Positions 42,471 through 52,722 of a stretch of 64,000 nucleotides of DNA are shown here, piece by piece. The stretch spans positions 186,001 through 250,000 of the forward strand of contig MDYQ01000129.1 in NCBI GenBank assembly GCA_003024175.1, written 5' to 3'. The position numbers and the translations under genes were made by a program. Below the pieces are notes generated by a model. The model had not been told where the DNA came from and made no database searches. It saw only the letters and a program-made list of their open reading frames with translations. Numbering within the stretch: position 1 is the stretch's first letter; each line of letters opens with the position of its first letter. Origin of the DNA: Planoprotostelium fungivorum. Lineage: Eukaryota; Evosea; Variosea; Cavosteliida; Cavosteliaceae.

Positions 42471-43742
42471 TCACTGTTCTTTTATATGTACAAATGAATC
42501 TTCTTCAATGTCTCTGTCTTCTGAGATTTCTCCGTCGTTTCCTGCTGATGGTTCTTGATGCGTGAAGACTTCTGCTGATGCCACTACTTCTGGACATTCC
42601 ACTGCGTCCGTGGCAGCCACATCGTTTTTTGGCTCCTGCTCGGTGATGATCTCCATCTCTGGACACGGGGTCTGAAGACCGTCATCGTTAGATGTCTGCT
42701 CTTCGATTGCGGTGTTTTCCTCTTCGATGGATTCTGTCTCTTCTTCCGAAATGGGCGAAGCTTCTTCCTCAGAAGATGAGGCCGTCGGTGCATCATTCTT
42801 CATCTCCTCCTCTACTATGGGGGTGGGCTCATCCGCAGCAGTGTTGTCCTTCTCCGCAGCTCTGGCTCTCTCCTCGGCGGCAGCCTTCATCTCCATGTCG
42901 ATCCGTCTGTATCTCTCCAGCATGTTCTTCTTGTGGCCGTCCACGATGGATAGTCTCGAGTTGACTTCGTTCACGAGCTCCTTTCTAGCAGTGCGAACGG
43001 ATAGAGAGGGCCCGACGCTGATGCCATCCAATGCAATGAGTTCTCTCGTGAGTGCCTCTTCATAGCCGAGGAGTCTCTTGAAGGTAGCTCTGAAGGTCTG
43101 GTCGTCTGCCGAATGGATGTCTTCGAGTGATTGGACAAAGTCTTCATCGTGTTGGAGTGCATCGAAGATTCTTGTTCTCTCCTTCTGAATGGTGCGTAAG
43201 CGTTGGAGAACCCTGTGGCTTCTTTCGGTCCTTCCCTTCCAGACAGATTGAATGGTGACGGCGGCATCATTTCGGACGGTGGGATTGTTCAGACGTTCGA
43301 GTCTCTGTCTCTCGGCCTCACGGATGGCGGCCTCCTTCTCTTCTCTACGTCTCTTGAGTTCCTCTTGCTTCTGTCGGCGTAGCTCCATCATCTCTTGTTG
43401 TTGTCTGATGTAGGCGTCCCTCTCTGCCTGTCTTTGGCGCATCATCTCTTCCCTCTGTTGTTGTTGTCTGAGAGCCAACTGTTGACGTCTGGCCAGTTCC
43501 TTCTGTCTCTGCAGCTCTTGCTGTCTCAAATATTCCTCGCGTAACTGTTGCTGACGGAGGGCCTCCTGCTGCCTCAACTGTTGTTGTCTGGCCAACTGCT
43601 GGCGTCTGAGCATCTCTTGTTGTCTCTCGTATTCGTATTCCTCTTCATCTTCATCGTCATACGCGTAGAGTGGACTGCGGTAATGGACGGGTGGTTGTCT
43701 TCTGTAGACTTGAGGTCCTCCGAATGGAAAGTCGTAATACAT
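42471..43742 (-). CDS. BAG-domain co-chaperone with IQ motif (BAG6-plant/BAG3-like)
   Basis: A single exon of 423 aa, rare in this window. The N-terminus is short and aromatic (YYDFPFGGPQVYRRQPP). Residues ~40-155 form a Gln/Arg-rich coiled coil. An IQ motif (AAVTIQSVWKGRTERSHR) then leads into a BAG domain with LLGYEEALTRELIALDGI and ARKELVNEVNSRLSIVD, and an acidic tail follows. IQ next to BAG is the layout of plant BAG5/6/7 calmodulin-binding chaperone regulators. BAG domains bind the Hsp70 ATPase and release nucleotide. Calmodulin binding is inferred from the IQ. Confidence 0.85.
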   Translation of the reverse strand: MYYDFPFGGPQVYRRQPPVHYRSPLYAYDDEDEEEYEYERQQEMLRRQQLARQQQLRQQEALRQQQLREEYLRQQELQRQKELARRQQLALRQQQQREEMMRQRQAERDAYIRQQQEMMELRRQKQEELKRRREEKEAAIREAERQRLERLNNPTVRNDAAVTIQSVWKGRTERSHRVLQRLRTIQKERTRIFDALQHDEDFVQSLEDIHSADDQTFRATFKRLLGYEEALTRELIALDGISVGPSLSVRTARKELVNEVNSRLSIVDGHKKNMLERYRRIDMEMKAAAEERARAAEKDNTAADEPTPIVEEEMKNDAPTASSSEEEASPISEEETESIEEENTAIEEQTSNDDGLQTPCPEMEIITEQEPKNDVAATDAVECPEVVASAEVFTHQEPSAGNDGEISEDRDIEEDSFVHIKEQ

Positions 43743-44361
43743 GTTGTGTCTCTTGTGTTGTGAAGTTGTGTTGCTGACCTCTTCGGTCTCTCGTGAGAAA
43801 TCCGGAATCCCAAATGTTGAAAATGCGCTGAAATCTCGGTGTCAAATTGGTTGAAACATGAATTAGGAATCGGGATCGGATTTCGCTGACGACGAATCAC
43901 AGAAAGGCCAGGGAAAGATGATCATGATGATAGAATCAAAGAGTGCGCCGATTTCGATAGCAGGGATGGAAAGATCCAAAGGAGATGGCGTCGAATCTGT
44001 AGACTTGGAATCCGTCGGTCTGATTATCCACCGCGGAATAGTCACGCGTCTCACATTCTGTGTATCTAAATATACTCGTGACTACCCCAAACCTACCACA
44101 CGCGAGAGGAAGAGAGAAGAGAGTTCGCATGTTCCTTGGTGCCCGACCATTGAATAAAACAATGAAGGTTCATTAATTTCGTTCATTTACGGAGTGAGAA
44201 TGCTCTATCACCGCTTTTGACACTTGTGCGTTCTCCTCTGCGGAGAAACGGAGTGTGGAGGGCTCCCAAGGCCAACTCCTGTAAGGTTAAAAAGCGCTCC
44301 TTTATTCTTTTTTTGGGCTCTTCCAAACACAACACGGTGAGATCACATCACACGATTCCCG
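43743..44361. other. Divergent intergenic region
   Basis: 620 nt between the BAG gene (minus) and YeeE/YedE paralog B (plus). It must hold both promoters. No motif or gene recognised; the longer open frames here have no protein-like pattern. Confidence 0.4.
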
Positions 44362-45520
44362 ATGGCGACGAAGATCATCGGTGGACTCATCGCCGGTGGA
44401 CTCTTTGGGGCCGGACTGGTCAGAGGAGGAGTTCATCTTCCATCTGTCATTCAAGATCAGATGTTGTTTCGAGACTTTACGATGATGAAGATGTTTCTCA
44501 CAGCACTCTCTGTTTCAGCGGCATCCATGTGGTTGACTCATCGAGTGAAGCCGAAAAATCTGCCCGAACCGAGATCGATTCAAGTGACCGTCTCCATATC
44601 TCGATAGAAGACACTCAAAGAAGGATCAGATGATCATTCCGGGTGTTCTCTACAGTGGTAATATCATCGGAGGAGCTGTCATGGGCGCAGGTATGGTCAT
44701 AGGAGGTACCTGCCCCGGAACCGTTTACGCTCAGGTGAGAGCCGTTCGAGAAGAGATCCGATCTGATCGCAATCGAAGATCGGTGGTGGTGTGGCCAATG
44801 CATTGTGGGCTCTCACAGGTGGTCTACTGGGTGCCTATCTCTACAGTATCTACGACAACAACTTTTACCACCGAACATCTTTCGAAGCACCCACATTGCA
44901 ATCAGTGACGTCCGCACATTACGTCCATCAATCATGACCCATCACAGTCTTGGAAGCTCTCCAGGCCAACGACTTACGCTTCCATCAGTATTGCCGCCGC
45001 ATCAGCTGTCGCCGTCCTCTACGTCTTAACTCCATCCACTCCCGCCCCCATCATCGGTGGCCTCTTGGTCGGTGCCAGTCAGCTCGTGACTCTTCTGTCC
45101 GCATCCATTCCACTCGGCATGAGCGCCTCGTTCGTCGTCGTGTTGGGCACCATCACATCTTCCATCAAACCTCTTCGGGGAGGTTACCTGTCCAAGTTCA
45201 CGGGAGCAGACAAGGACTGGTGGGCCGTCTCAACTGCAGTCGGTGCCGTTGTTGGAAGTTATCTCGCGTCAACGGGATCTTCATCATCTGGAGCGGTGAG
45301 TTGATGATCATGTCGAGTCGATGGAGATCGCGATGATGATCTTCTTTAGGCATGGCTCACTGCGATTCTGGGTGGGGCCATGGTTGTATTCGGTGCTAGA
45401 ATGGCGGGTGGATGTACATCAGGACACGGCATCACGGGCATCTCAACTTCGTCATTCTCTTCCATCATCACGGTGGCTGCGACTTTCGGTGGAGGTATGA
45501 TCTTTGCCAGGTTCTTCTGA
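44362..45520 (+). CDS. YeeE/YedE (sulphur transport, DUF395) membrane protein, paralog B
   Basis: Five exons (44362-44583, 44630-44734, 44779-44904, 44948-45295, 45350-45520) give 323 aa. It shares with paralog A the start (GGLFGAGLVRGGVHLPS, DQMLFRDFTMMKMFL), the first Cys motif GTCPGTVYAQ and the second GGCTSGHGITG. One intron is extra compared with A (44905-44947), splitting A's long third exon; the others match. Both family Cys are intact. The two genes are therefore an old duplicate pair about 43 kb apart in the same direction. Confidence 0.88.
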
Positions 45521-45739
45521 AGAATGACGATAAAATGTAACGATGCGAAGAGATGATCTCGTTTTTATTTTGTCTTGTTCTCATCGTTTGAAATCTCGTG
45601 GAGCTCATTCGTTCTCTGTCCTCACAGTGGTTGAAAAGAAAGCTCATCGCATGAAGTGTCGCGTTACACGAAGGTTCAATGAAGTGGAGCAAAGATTTAA
45701 AACTGTCACATTTTCAGGATCATCACACATCGCATACAC

Positions 45740-46861
45740 ATGTCTGACGATCCAAGAGACGACGACGATGAAAGAGAGAGGAAAGAATTGGACGAATATG
45801 CGGAGAGATTCAGACAGCAAGTAGAGAGAGCTGAAGAAGAGCTCGCCTTTCCGATCGATCAGAGGCAAAATGTGGCGAGGAGAGCGGCGAGATCGTTTCG
45901 AAAGGCACAGAGAGACACGAAACGACTTCAAGAGTTCTTAGAGACGGAGCGAGAAGAAGATGAAGACGAAGACAGCCAAGATATGATGGAGGAGGAAGAG
46001 AGTGAAGGTGAGGTGATCAGATGTGATCGATGGTGTTGATCCGTGATAGAGGGTAAGCCTAGTGTAAAGAGGATGATGGTCATTTGGAAGAGGCTTTTGG
46101 AAGAGGTTGGTCTTTCACGTACATTCGACACCGACGACTCCAGATTTCATTGATGATATCCCAAGGTTACTCTGCATTCTATGAGATCTCCGACTTCATA
46201 TCTGATTTCGGGACCAAGAGGATGTGAGGTCGAAGTTCTTCGCTTATTCATCCATACGAACATCATCAACATCCTCCGTACATTTCGATCATCGATGGAC
46301 TAAACATCATCATTAGTGCCCTGGAGTCACGTCTCGATGATAAATGGACAGAAGAAGAAGTTCGAAAAACGATCAATAGAGGCCATAGACATCTCAAACG
46401 TCTTCAATCGCAGGCAAAGAGGTCCACTAGCTCTTCTGCTGCACCCACTTCTCTCACCAAATTGAGAGAAGAAGTGGACAACCTTCGAGCTCTATCTCAG
46501 AGCAGAGACAAGGGGTCTAATGAGGTGAGCTGATCGAATTGTGATGACGAATGAAGATGGAACGCAGATGTGGATGGAGGTAGATGCTTTCTTGAGAGAA
46601 GCAGATGTCGCTCTGAGATCTGAAGAAGAAAAGAGGGCATCACAACCGTGTCCGCCTGCGAGAAAGAACAAGCCTCTCAACGTCGAGTACGTCTTACAAC
46701 TGCGAAGAGAAGTAGAACAACAGAGCCGTCTCTTGGATGAGAAACTAAAGGTGAAGATGATGATCATCTGGACGGCTTCACTGACTTTGGGATGTTAGAT
46801 CGAGATGGATAAAGCGAACCGCGAATCAAAACGGGTCACGGCTGAATTGAAGAAACGATGA
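45740..46861 (+). CDS. Coiled-coil protein, family not recognised
   Basis: The first exon (45740-46007) encodes acidic and basic helical sequence (DDERERKELDEYAERFRQQV, REEDEDEDSQDMMEEEE). A run of short exons follows with unsettled borders. Later exons give LESRLDDKWTEEEVRKTIN and RSTSSSAAPTSLTKLREEV. Then come MWMEVDAFLREADVALRSEE, LNVEYVLQLRREVEQQSRL and a last KIEMDKANRESKRVTAEL followed by LKKR and stop (46859-46861). It looks like a soluble subunit of some complex made of long helices. No named family was recognised. Confidence 0.5.
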
Positions 46862-46982
46862 TGAGTGTCACATCGACTCATCAGACACTCGACTCCTCCA
46901 CCTCCGTGAGAAGATGAACAGCCACCATCGAATAAAAGGATCGTTCTAGTGTTTATCTAATCTTACAGATCGAGCCGCTGTC

Positions 46983-47407
46983 TCATTTGAACAGAGCCTT
47001 GATGCTGTCCTTCTCGGCTCTCTGCTTGGCTGTCTGTCCATCGGGTCCTTTGGCCGATACGTCAGCCTTCTTCTCTACGAGAGTCTTTGCGGCGTCGAAA
47101 TGATCCTCATACACGGCGGCCAACAATGGAGTGATACCGTATTGATCCTTCGCGTTGATGTCTGCTCCTTTGGACAGGAGGTAGGAGATAATGGCCGTCT
47201 GATTGAAATCGGCAGCCCTACGGAATGAGCACATTTCGATCGAGATGAAGATTCACGCTCTCACCAGTGGAGGGGAGTTCGCTTGTTAGACGAGCTTGGG
47301 TCAGGACCAAGTCCAAACTTGTGCTTCTCTACGAACTCCTTCACACGGTCGAGGTCTCCGGTCTTAACTGCCCAGGCGAAATCTTCGTAAGTTGGTCCCT
47401 CACTCAT
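46983..47407 (-). CDS. MTPN: Myotrophin (V-1)-like ankyrin protein, capping-protein regulator
   Basis: Two exons (47265-47407, 46983-47217) give 125 aa, against 118 in animals. It is four ankyrin units and nothing else, the myotrophin plan: [19 protein letters not shown], then [20 protein letters not shown] and [20 protein letters not shown], then [19 protein letters not shown] and [20 protein letters not shown]. The KGPDGxTA end is characteristic. Myotrophin binds and holds inactive the actin capping protein, the same target that CARMIL frees. A short ankyrin protein of another type is possible but less likely. Confidence 0.85.
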
Positions 47408-47510
47408 TGTCTTCTTTCGATTGTCTTCCGACGAGATGTTGAAATGATGGGTGAATGCGTGTCGTTCATCTACAACACAACTTTATGAAATTCGACAAGA
47501 TTTGTACATG

Positions 47511-48989
47511 TCAGCCCAATCGATAACCTTTACCACTGAATGGGATGTATCCCTTCACGTTTGGTTCATCACTATCTCTCTTGATGCTGGATGATGGTGG
47601 ATCGGCACTCATCGTCGGTCTCTTGTCTTCTGGTGGTGCAGCCGTGCCGCCCAATGAATAGCCTCTACCGCTGAAGGGTGAATAGGATGAGATGTCTTCT
47701 GACGAATCTTCTGATTCTTCTTCTCTCTGTACAATGGACGCGGGTGGTGATATCGTGGGGACGATGGATGCTGGCGGCGGTGGTGAGATCGTCTTCTGTA
47801 TCTTTGGCGGTTCGATCATCAGCTCGACGTCAGTGTCGATCACCACGATCGATCTCCGACGTGATGCGGGAGACACTGACTTGACGATGAGGTCCAAGTG
47901 GTGCAGAACTCTTCCTTCAGAATCGGTGTTGAGAGGTAGCATGACCGTGTCTCCCTCCGTTAGAACTGTAAAGTTTCGAAGCAATTTCTCTAATGTTTCC
48001 TTGGGGTCAGGGACGTATTGGAAGAAGGTGTCTGATGTGGGAGCCAGGGTCAGTGATGTACCTGAAGGAATGAGGTGCTGCACCGGTGATGATGGAGATC
48101 ATTACCTTTCGCGATGGTGGCTGATGCGAAAGAGACTGAAGATACGGAAGATGCGGACGAAGGTCGAGAAAGTTGGGAGGAGTCGGTGACGTTGACACAT
48201 CTGAGATTGGTCATGCTGCCACCGTTGAGACCCAGCTTTGTCATCATCCATTTAGGGATGATACATGTTCCTTCTTCAGCGGTGAATTCCATAGCGCCGG
48301 CTGAGAGCATCGTCACGAGATCATTTCAAATGAAGATGATGTGCGACATACCGTGAGTCCATTCTCGACTGACATCCATGTTGTGATTTCTCAATTCGAA
48401 CACCATCATCGAATGCATGGACTGGCTTCCGTAGGCCTCCATGTTTCTCATCTGTGCCAAACAAGACGGTGGAAGATTGATGTTACCTCCCAGATCCTTC
48501 TGCAAGATGTCTTCGTTGCCGAAAGAATAACACCGCAGAGTTTCTCTAAACCTGGGACAGATCAACCGTGATGTGATGTCAATCACTCACGAATATGCGC
48601 TGCTGGGGCGCGAATGCATTCGTTGCATCCGTTCCATCAATTGTAGTGTGTCTTCATCAACTAGCGACGCTGGAGGCAGTGGCATCAAACGAGTTCGTGG
48701 ACTCTGCAGCTTTCGAATGGGTGGTGGTACAGATAACACGGTCGTTCTCGTTTCTGCCTGAACCTTTGGCTTCTGAAGAAGATTGTCATCATCATCACCG
48801 CGCACGTGGATCAGCACCTACCGAACTCTTCTTCCTCGCTCCCTCTGAATGGTAGCTCTTCAATAGAGAGATGACTTCCTCTAATTTGACAGAGGCCACC
48901 TTCTGCAGCTTACTGCTGGTGGCCGTGATGCCCAATATCTCTTCACACAACCGACCGATGCGGTTCTGCGAGATAGAGCTGGCGTCCAT
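47511..48989 (-). CDS. UFD1-like protein with N-terminal extension and two p97-binding SHP motifs
   Basis: Five exons (48822-48989, 48591-48772, 48352-48551, 48106-48300, 47511-48061) give 431 aa. The UFD1 double-psi barrel core is clear: LGGNINLPPSCLAQM, MMVFELRN, GAMEFTAEEGTCIIPKWMM and the following TNLRCVNV, then the second half (YVPDPKETLEKLLRNFTVLT). The C-terminal part has two SHP-type motifs, FSGRGYSLG and FSGKGYRLG, the latter ending the protein; these bind p97/Cdc48. Normal UFD1 starts right at the barrel, but here a ~115-residue N-terminal region precedes it (helical, then Pro/Ser-rich). It should act in p97-driven extraction of ubiquitylated proteins. Confidence 0.85.
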
Positions 48990-49292
48990 CGCGATGAGCC
49001 CAAAATGGCCTTTCCAATGTGGGGCTACAAACCCTCTTTTTCAGGAATATTGAAATTCAAACACATGGCATGGGTTCATCGATGTCATCTGAAACGCTTC
49101 GTTGTATCTCGTTCGTTCTCTTCCATGCAATCGTTATCCACTCCAAAAGAAGACGACCAAACCGTCATAATCATGTCGGTTGATTACACAATCATCCATC
49201 ACACATCACGAGAAGAGAGAGAAATCAAAAAGGGTATTTATTACCACGACAACCCCACTCTGTTCACTTTGTAGAAATCCATTCGTTTCTCT
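48990..49292. other. Intergenic, nothing recognised
   Basis: About 300 nt between two minus-strand genes. A plus-strand frame at 49005-49274 (89 aa) has no recognised domain and is probably chance. Confidence 0.4.
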
Positions 49293-51171
49293 CTATGGAT
49301 TGACTCCACTGCTGCTCAGCTGCGTCACTTGCTCGTAGCACACGTCACAGACTCGCACGGGTGAGATGCCGACGTTCTTTAAGACGCAGCGATTGGAAGA
49401 GCAGGGATCGCAGGCGAGTCGACCGCAGGCTCGGCAGTGATGCTGAGAGGGAGTGAGTCACTTCCATCATCTCTGTTTCTCATCGCAATCATCGAGACCG
49501 CGATGCATGATGATGGAGATCGTGATCCATGCGTGATGATTGAGATCGTGATGCATGATGATTGAGATCGTGATGCATGATGATTGAGATGATGACGACG
49601 GTGGATGATGCAGATGAAACACTCACCCTTCGCTTCAAGAAGCTGAATTCGGTGTTACAGAGTGTACAACGTGACACCTCGTTGTCCTGCTGCCAGACCG
49701 GTGCCTCTATGCGATCCCCTACAGCCGTCACAACCTTTCCAGACTACAACGAGTCACCTTCGTGCAGTGGTCGATCACCAAACGTGGCTCTCTTCTTCAC
49801 GTAATCATCGATCGCTTGGTTGATGTCGTGAAGCCATTCGATCTTCTCTTGCTTACTCAGAGCGTAGACCACAAATGATTTCGAGGCCGTGACGATCTGA
49901 AAGGCAGTGCCGGTGGGATCTACAACGTTGTAGATCGTGGTGGGAATAATCCATTTTCGGTGAAATTTCACCTCGATTGGCGATGTCTTCGGTTCGGATG
50001 TCGGATAATTTCCAGATCTGGTGGGACATAAATTTTCCGATGGAGCTGTACGGTATCAGCGTCACGTCACGATGCCCTTACACTCACGTCAGTGATGCGT
50101 GGATGATGATGTCATTGAACAAGATGAACCATCTGGACTTGGTGGATTTTCTGCAGACTTTCATGAGCTGGCCTTCTCTGACAAAGATACGATGAGCTTC
50201 CAGCAGCTGCACCGATCAGGTCGTTTTCCCGCCATTTTTCTCACGTTCATGCGACCCAGAAATTGGTTCTGTATGTTCAATATCTTCTGTCTGTTCTCTC
50301 CCGCCTTCACCACTTCGTTGACACCCCTCGCCGTCTGCAACATCTTGTCTAATGATGTGTTCAGTGACTCAAAGTCTTTGTGATCGGGAGGTGTTCTCCT
50401 GACGAGATCGCCCAATAAGAGGGTGTAACGTGTGATACGTTGGATGGGCTTGATTTGGAGAGAGCGTAAGTTCTCTCCCGTGGACTCGTGCGTCTCCTTT
50501 AGAAATTGTGCAAAGGCGGGATTTTTCTCGCACTGAGCGAGGGCGTTCTGGGCATTTTGGTAGTTCTGAGTGTAGAGCATGTAATGTGGTTTCAAAAATG
50601 AGCCCTGATATGGATGAGATGATGTGATGGGACGGATGTGTGACCTCTTCGATGAAGGAATCTCCGATTTGAGTGTCCTCTTGCCAATCGGCCGTCTTGA
50701 CTTTCAGTGATTCGAATAGAACTTGATTCGTTTTGTAAATGTCTTCCACATTACCAAAGATGTCGAGGTAAGGTTCTTTTGCAAACTTGAGATTCGTTCG
50801 GAGAGGATTCAAGTATTTCTGACCATTTGCATATCAGAAATACACCTCCAAATCCAATCCATCTTCGTCACCTCTATCATGACATTCAAACTCGTTATGT
50901 AAGAGTTCTCCGTGTCCAAGATCTCGTCGACGATCTTCTTTCTGTATTGTGATGCCGAGAGTTTCTCTGCAGAGCCCGCAGGGTTCAATACCGAAGCAGA
51001 AGAACTCCTGTATGACTTATCGTCTAATTTGACCTTCGGCGACTCTAATTGAGCAGAGGTCATCGAACGGGCGGGAGATGGTTTTTCGGTCTGTGGTCGA
51101 GAGGGTGGCTTGGACTGAGGTGGAGGTGGAAGAGGTCTTCCGTAGACCAACTTCTTTGAGTCATCTGCCAT
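49293..51171 (-). CDS. RhoGEF with DH, PH and FYVE domains
   Basis: Eight exons (50872-51171, 50645-50818, 50245-50604, 50088-50206, 49972-50045, 49801-49919, 49627-49743, 49293-49442) give 470 aa. A Pro/Ser-rich start (PLPPPPQSKPPSRPQ) is followed by a DH domain (RKKIVDEILDTENSYITSLN, LQIKPIQRITRYTLLLGDL), a PH domain (REGQLMKVCRKSTKSRWFIL, KQEKIEWLHDINQAIDDY) and a FYVE zinc finger (CTLCNTEFSFLKRRHHCRAC with RVCDVCYEQV). The RRHHCRACG core is intact. This is the FGD-like order: activates a Rho/Cdc42 GTPase at PI3P-bearing endosomes. Two of its introns end in CGTTGTAG. Confidence 0.9.
49508..49591. repeat. Tandem repeat in the last RhoGEF intron
   Basis: About three and a half copies of a ~22-nt unit (gatgattgagatcgtgatgc plus at) lie in the 184-nt last intron of the RhoGEF gene. 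Similar ATC/GAT-rich repeats fill the long introns of several other genes here. Confidence 0.7.
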
Positions 51172-51871
51172 CGGGGATGATCTTCTGATGTTCACCGGAT
51201 TTTAGTTCGGGTGTCACTTTTTGTTTCTTTTTCGACATGACAGCAGCGACTAAAGTGCCTTTAGCTTACCAGGGATGAAGCAGAGACACGACGATGCTGC
51301 AGCATCCGTGATGAATTGACTCTTCTTGTTTGAGCGCCTTAATGTTACGACAAGAGGTGTCCATTGATCGCTCAAAGCAGTACACATTCTGTCAATTATA
51401 AAGATGTGTAACTACTTCGTTAAATTGTGAAGAACGCCTCACACAGTTTGCGAACGACAGCCACGCCAGAATACATCACACGTGTTCGAGATCAGCGTCA
51501 ACATCCATATAATTCGTCATGGTCTTCTTCAATTCCATGATTCATCTATCAGCTTCCCAAAATGTGAACATTCAGGGCAATGACTGAATTCCAGTCGTGT
51601 GATGACAGCCTCCAAATGAATTCCGTTCTGGTCGACGTCACCTTTCCACCTCTATACCTCGTTTGTCCTCTACTCAAGCATCATTTCCCCCTCTTTGCGG
51701 TAAACTCCACGCCCACGTAATTCGGACTCTTCCAAAGCGTCGCATGCTTCATGACGTTACCGCATCCTCCAAGGAAGGGAGAGCTGGAAATGGAACCGAA
51801 GACATTGCTCGACTCACCATTCACTTCACGCTCCACCCTCCCACGCACACAACTACTGTAAACTATCACGA
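51172..51871. other. Divergent intergenic region
   Basis: 700 nt between the RhoGEF start (minus) and the secreted-protein start (plus), the longest such region besides the array spacers. No gene or repeat was recognised. Confidence 0.4.
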
Positions 51872-52642
51872 ATGAAATCTATCTCCTCCGCTATCGTCAT
51901 CGCTGTTCTAGCCGTTGCCTCTTGCATGACTCCCACAACTGCCGTCAGTGTAGACGGTGAGTCTCACTCCTTCCTATCGTCCGTACTGAAAGAAGCAGGT
52001 GCACTGAACAACATCTTGAGTGGTAAGGGATTGTGCGTGTCCACACCTTATGGTGTCTACACCGACGTCCACGCTCACATCTCCGCCAACATCGCCATCG
52101 ATTTTCCTCTCACTGGACTTCCCTTCGCGGGCTTCATCAACGACATCCTCTCCATGTCCGATCTCGTTCAACTGACTCCCTCTACATCGACCGTGCTCCA
52201 AGTCTTATCTGACAGCGACGCCAGAGTCAAGGTGAAGACGATGACGATGACAATGGCAAGTGCTGACTTCTAAAGTTGTCTCCCCTCGCTGAGGTCTCTC
52301 TCGCTCTGCCCCAAGACTTCACCCCTCTTACCACCCAATTCACCATCGGTGGCCGTGTCGCCATCGGATTCAACTTGGAAGTTCAAGTCGACGCCTCCGC
52401 CAACCTCGCCGCCACTCTCGTCTCTCCCATCTTGACCGTGAGTGATCGATGGACGATGATTGGATCGTGAGGACTCACGGATGGTACAGGCTGATGCCAG
52501 CGGCTCTTTTGATTTGGTCAAGTTAGAGAACGGCCAGTTCTACCGCCGCGTGGGAGCTTCCATCGACGCCAACGGTCACCTCGTCGCCGAGCTCGGTTCG
52601 AACCCCGCCGGTACCTACTTTTTTGCCCGCGTTTCCGTCTAA
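51872..52642 (+). CDS. Secreted protein, family not recognised
   Basis: Three exons (51872-52231, 52276-52437, 52490-52642) give 224 aa. A clear signal peptide (MKSISSAIVIAVLAVASCM) precedes a mature part low in Cys and rich in short beta-like stretches: ISANIAIDFPLTGLPF, TIGGRVAIGFNLEVQVDA, GASIDANGHLVAELGSNPAG, ending TYFFARVSV. It reads as an all-beta secreted or lumenal protein. No cell-wall anchor, catalytic motif or repeat is seen. Confidence 0.7.
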
Positions 52643-52722
52643 GAACAAGCGAAGAAAGAGCAAGCACTGAAATGCATGTATCACAAATGTCTGTAAACCG
52701 ATAGTCTAGTAGTCCACTTTTA

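Noticed and set aside
49005-49274. 89-residue plus frame between the UFD1-like and RhoGEF genes
   Set aside because: No domain, no splice evidence, lies in the promoter region of the UFD1-like gene.
49500-49600. Possible CRISPR-like array
   Set aside because: The repeated unit is a contiguous 22-nt tandem repeat without spacers, inside an intron of a eukaryotic gene.
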